Assembly (NCBI GenBank): GCA_003139615.1
Contig: PLJH01000032.1
Coordinates: 130,722 to 194,721, forward strand
DNA from: Alphaproteobacteria bacterium
GTDB taxonomy: Bacteria > Pseudomonadota > Alphaproteobacteria > Micropepsales > Micropepsaceae
DNA: 64,000 nucleotides
Direction: 5' to 3'
Shown: piece by piece, positions 62,785-64,000 of the stretch
How the letters are laid out: every line of letters begins with the position of its first letter
Position numbering within the stretch: position 1 is the first letter of the stretch
The notes under the pieces: model-generated
The model's database searches: none
Told to the model about the DNA's origin: nothing
What the model saw: only the letters and a program-made list of their open reading frames with translations
Made by a program: the position numbers and the translations under genes

Positions 62785-63360
62785 TCAGCCGCCTTCGCGC
62801 TGCACGGAGCCGCCGCCATCGATGGCGGTCGTCACCTGCGGGTTGCCGACATAACGAATATTGCCGCCGCCGTTCACCGCGGCGGTGAGATGCAAGCTGG
62901 CCTTGATCTCGATATGCCCGCCGCCATCGACCGCAGCCGTGCCGTTCTCCGCGGCCACATTGCGCAAATCGATATGCCCGCCGCCATTGACCGCTGCCGT
63001 GATCGCGCCTTGCGCGGGAAATCCCGGCGCGCTTTCGATCCTGCCGCCGCCGGAGATCGCCACCGCGTGGACGTCAGGCGTCACGATCTCGATTTCCAGA
63101 TCATATTGCATCGGACAATCGGAGTTGCACGCATCGATGACAAGCTTGCCCGCGTCCTCCATCTCGAACTTCGTATATTTTGTACTGCCCTGAACGATCG
63201 TCACTTTCTGCTGCGCGCCATGCCGCAAAACCACATGCCCGCCCCCGCGAAGTTCGATGCTGTTGAACTGGGCGAGTGGGACGGTTGTTTGAGCCGATGC
63301 GATGGTAGCAGCCAGAGCGCTTGTAAAAGCTGCAACGGCAAAAAGGCGGGTTACGATCAT
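62785..63360 (-). CDS. DUF2807 (head-GIN-like) exported protein
   Basis: 191 residues. Signal peptide ends ...ATIASAQ (about residue 24). The mature protein is a chain of short repeated strands, ITAAVNGGGHIDLRNV, TAAVDGGGHIEIK, TAAVNGGGNIRYV, TAIDGGGSVQREGG, matching the beta-solenoid DUF2807 family, usually periplasmic or on the outer membrane; function unknown. ATG 63360 follows GAGG. Convergent with the M20 gene. Last ordinary gene before the tRNA fragment. Confidence 0.8.
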   Translation of the reverse strand: MIVTRLFAVAAFTSALAATIASAQTTVPLAQFNSIELRGGGHVVLRHGAQQKVTIVQGSTKYTKFEMEDAGKLVIDACNSDCPMQYDLEIEIVTPDVHAVAISGGGRIESAPGFPAQGAITAAVNGGGHIDLRNVAAENGTAAVDGGGHIEIKASLHLTAAVNGGGNIRYVGNPQVTTAIDGGGSVQREGG

Positions 63361-63503
63361 GGACGATCCTCGGGTAAACATCTCGCCCGATCTTATCCGG
63401 CACGCCACTAGTTTGGCCGCATATGAAATTTGATGATGAGGCATGAGAGCGTGGCGTACGCTCGGAATATCTCGATGACAGACCACAGTTACGCGTATTT
63501 CGC

Positions 63504-63563
63504 TGGTGCGGGCGGCCGGACTTGAACCGGCACAGGGCTTTCGCCCCAACGGATTTTAAGTCC
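63504..63563 (-). pseudogene. 3' fragment of tRNA-Leu(UAA), probable integration scar (att site)
   Basis: Minus strand reads from the anticodon arm (GGACTTAAAATCC) through a long variable arm, a complete T arm (GCCGG-TTCAAGT-CCGGC) and the acceptor 3' strand with encoded CCA (63504-63506). The 5' half is missing: the expected GCGGGCG start is absent and the DNA before the anticodon is AT-rich. The 5' anticodon-stem strand present (TGGGA) does not fully pair with TCCGT, so the break lies inside the anticodon arm. This is what an island integrated into a tRNA-Leu leaves behind. Confidence 0.8.
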
Positions 63564-63832
63564 CATGCAGAAAATTCTAAGTTATTGATTTTACTGGTAT
63601 AATTTCAGTATCAGTGGGCTAGTGTGCTAGCCATTGTGCTAATCGAGTCGACTTTTATTCGATCTCCCCCTGCTTTGGATGTGATACCGACAACGGACGA
63701 GGAATCTGTCCCGCCTACCGGCAAGCCATTGAATCGACTAGCAGATTTTCTAGGCTGTGGATGGCTGTGGTAACGCTGCGCTAAATTTCGTGCTAGCCGC
63801 ACCGTCTGTCTCTGTGGCCTGTCACCGCGACC
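63564..63832. other. Island-side non-coding stretch between the tRNA scar and the IS
   Basis: AT-richer than the chromosome to the left. It holds several TGCTAG or GTGCTA motifs (near 63618, 63624, 63635 and 63790), possibly integrase arm sites, but no credible gene. An open frame at 63611-63964 on the minus strand is a shadow of the transposase. Confidence 0.4.
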
Positions 63833-64000
63833 TAATACCAACCTGCATTGACGCTCATGCATGAGCCCAGTCGCGCAATCCGATGGACATGATGCGCCAA
63901 GGTTGATCGCGAAGTCGGTTCCAAGCTTCGCAGCAGAGATCGACGATTTGATCGTAAGACTCAAAGATGCGGTTCGATAGCCAGTTGTCGCGCATGAACT
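63833..64000 (-). mobile_element. End of an IS630-type insertion sequence
   Basis: The transposase 3' end is followed by CCTAATACCAACC; IS630-family elements insert at TA, and a TA stands at 63833-63834. The exact terminal repeat cannot be confirmed because the other end is outside the window. Confidence 0.6.
63855..64000 (-). CDS. IS630-family transposase, C-terminal part (truncated by window edge)
   Basis: The last 48 codons can be read: FMRDNWLSNRIFESYDQIV, DLCCEAWNRLRDQPWRIMS, IGLRDWAHA-stop. The LSNRIFxSYDxIxDxCCxAWNxL and PWRIMSIGxRDWA pattern is the C-terminus of the DDE transposase of IS630-type elements. Stop TGA at 63855-63857. The catalytic core lies beyond the window. Confidence 0.85.
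   Translation of the reverse strand, partial: FMRDNWLSNRIFESYDQIVDLCCEAWNRLRDQPWRIMSIGLRDWAHA

Noticed and set aside
63504..63600. Complete tRNA-Leu gene
   Set aside because: The 5' acceptor strand, D arm and a matching 5' anticodon-stem strand are absent, so only a 3' fragment is present.
63611..63964. 117-codon minus-strand open frame at the right end
   Set aside because: It overlaps the IS630 transposase C-terminus in another frame; the transposase frame has a clear family match, this one has none.

Overview
The window is GC-rich, densely coded DNA from an alphaproteobacterium. The lineage markers are a ChpT-type histidine phosphotransferase (CckA-ChpT-CtrA relay), the alphaproteobacterial general stress response set PhyR/NepR/EcfG with GGAAC-N16/17-CGTT promoters, a GTTC-N7-GTTC SOS box, an imuA-imuB-dnaE2 cassette and a Caulobacter-type holdfast anchor operon (hfaA-hfaB-hfaD). 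It looks like ordinary chromosome from a surface-attaching, aerobic, TonB-rich species (Caulobacterales or a Micropepsales/Rhizomicrobium-like relative is an inference). The right end runs into mobile DNA.

Layout. 1-3 kb: end of a BtuB-like TonB receptor, then a minus-strand chpT / single-domain receiver / cheR set. 3-6.7 kb: a DUF3553 protein, CysQ, a small membrane protein, a DUF1134 protein, a HisN-like phosphatase and an SDR. 6.7-13.2 kb: a large secreted haemagglutinin-like protein with 11 GLUG repeats, divergent from a TPR-LicD fusion, followed convergently by an HxGH cytidylyltransferase. 13.3-22.8 kb: TypA, an aldo/keto reductase, a 1037-residue TonB receptor, a PLP enzyme, a DUF4389 protein, a rhomboid protease and a DsbA-like isomerase. 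22.9-27.2 kb: holdfast anchor operon, a strong terminator and an OPT transporter. 27.2-33.9 kb: a palindromic repeat, a ParE-type toxin with its short antitoxin, a MaoC/CitE pair, two VOC proteins, a PAS protein, a GNAT, an acyl-CoA dehydrogenase and a decayed aspartyl-protease gene. 34.1-38.8 kb: three-gene 2-oxoacid:acceptor oxidoreductase operon with a GltD-like flavoprotein. 38.8-40.6 kb: epmA and efp. 40.6-46.1 kb: general stress response locus (phyR, nepR-ecfG-histidine kinase) surrounded by small membrane or exported proteins with EcfG-type promoters. 46.1-52.5 kb: an MFS exporter and a branched-chain 2-oxoacid dehydrogenase operon. 52.8-60 kb: an SOS box, an endonuclease III-like gene, imuA, imuB, dnaE2 and a Mug-like glycosylase. 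60-63.4 kb: an amidohydrolase, an M20 peptidase and a DUF2807 protein. 63.5-64 kb: a 3' fragment of a tRNA-Leu gene and an IS630-type transposase end, read here as an island boundary.

Most notable points: (i) the adhesin / TPR-LicD / cytidylyltransferase neighbourhood, which could be a CDP-alcohol-dependent decoration system for a surface protein; (ii) an SOS box placed so that an Nth-like glycosylase heads the mutasome cassette; (iii) at least three perfect EcfG-type promoters in front of small membrane/exported protein genes and one in front of nepR-ecfG; (iv) two copies of one palindromic repeat family, one lying exactly between imuB and dnaE2; (v) the tRNA-Leu 3' fragment. All assignments come from reading the sequence; no database search was run.
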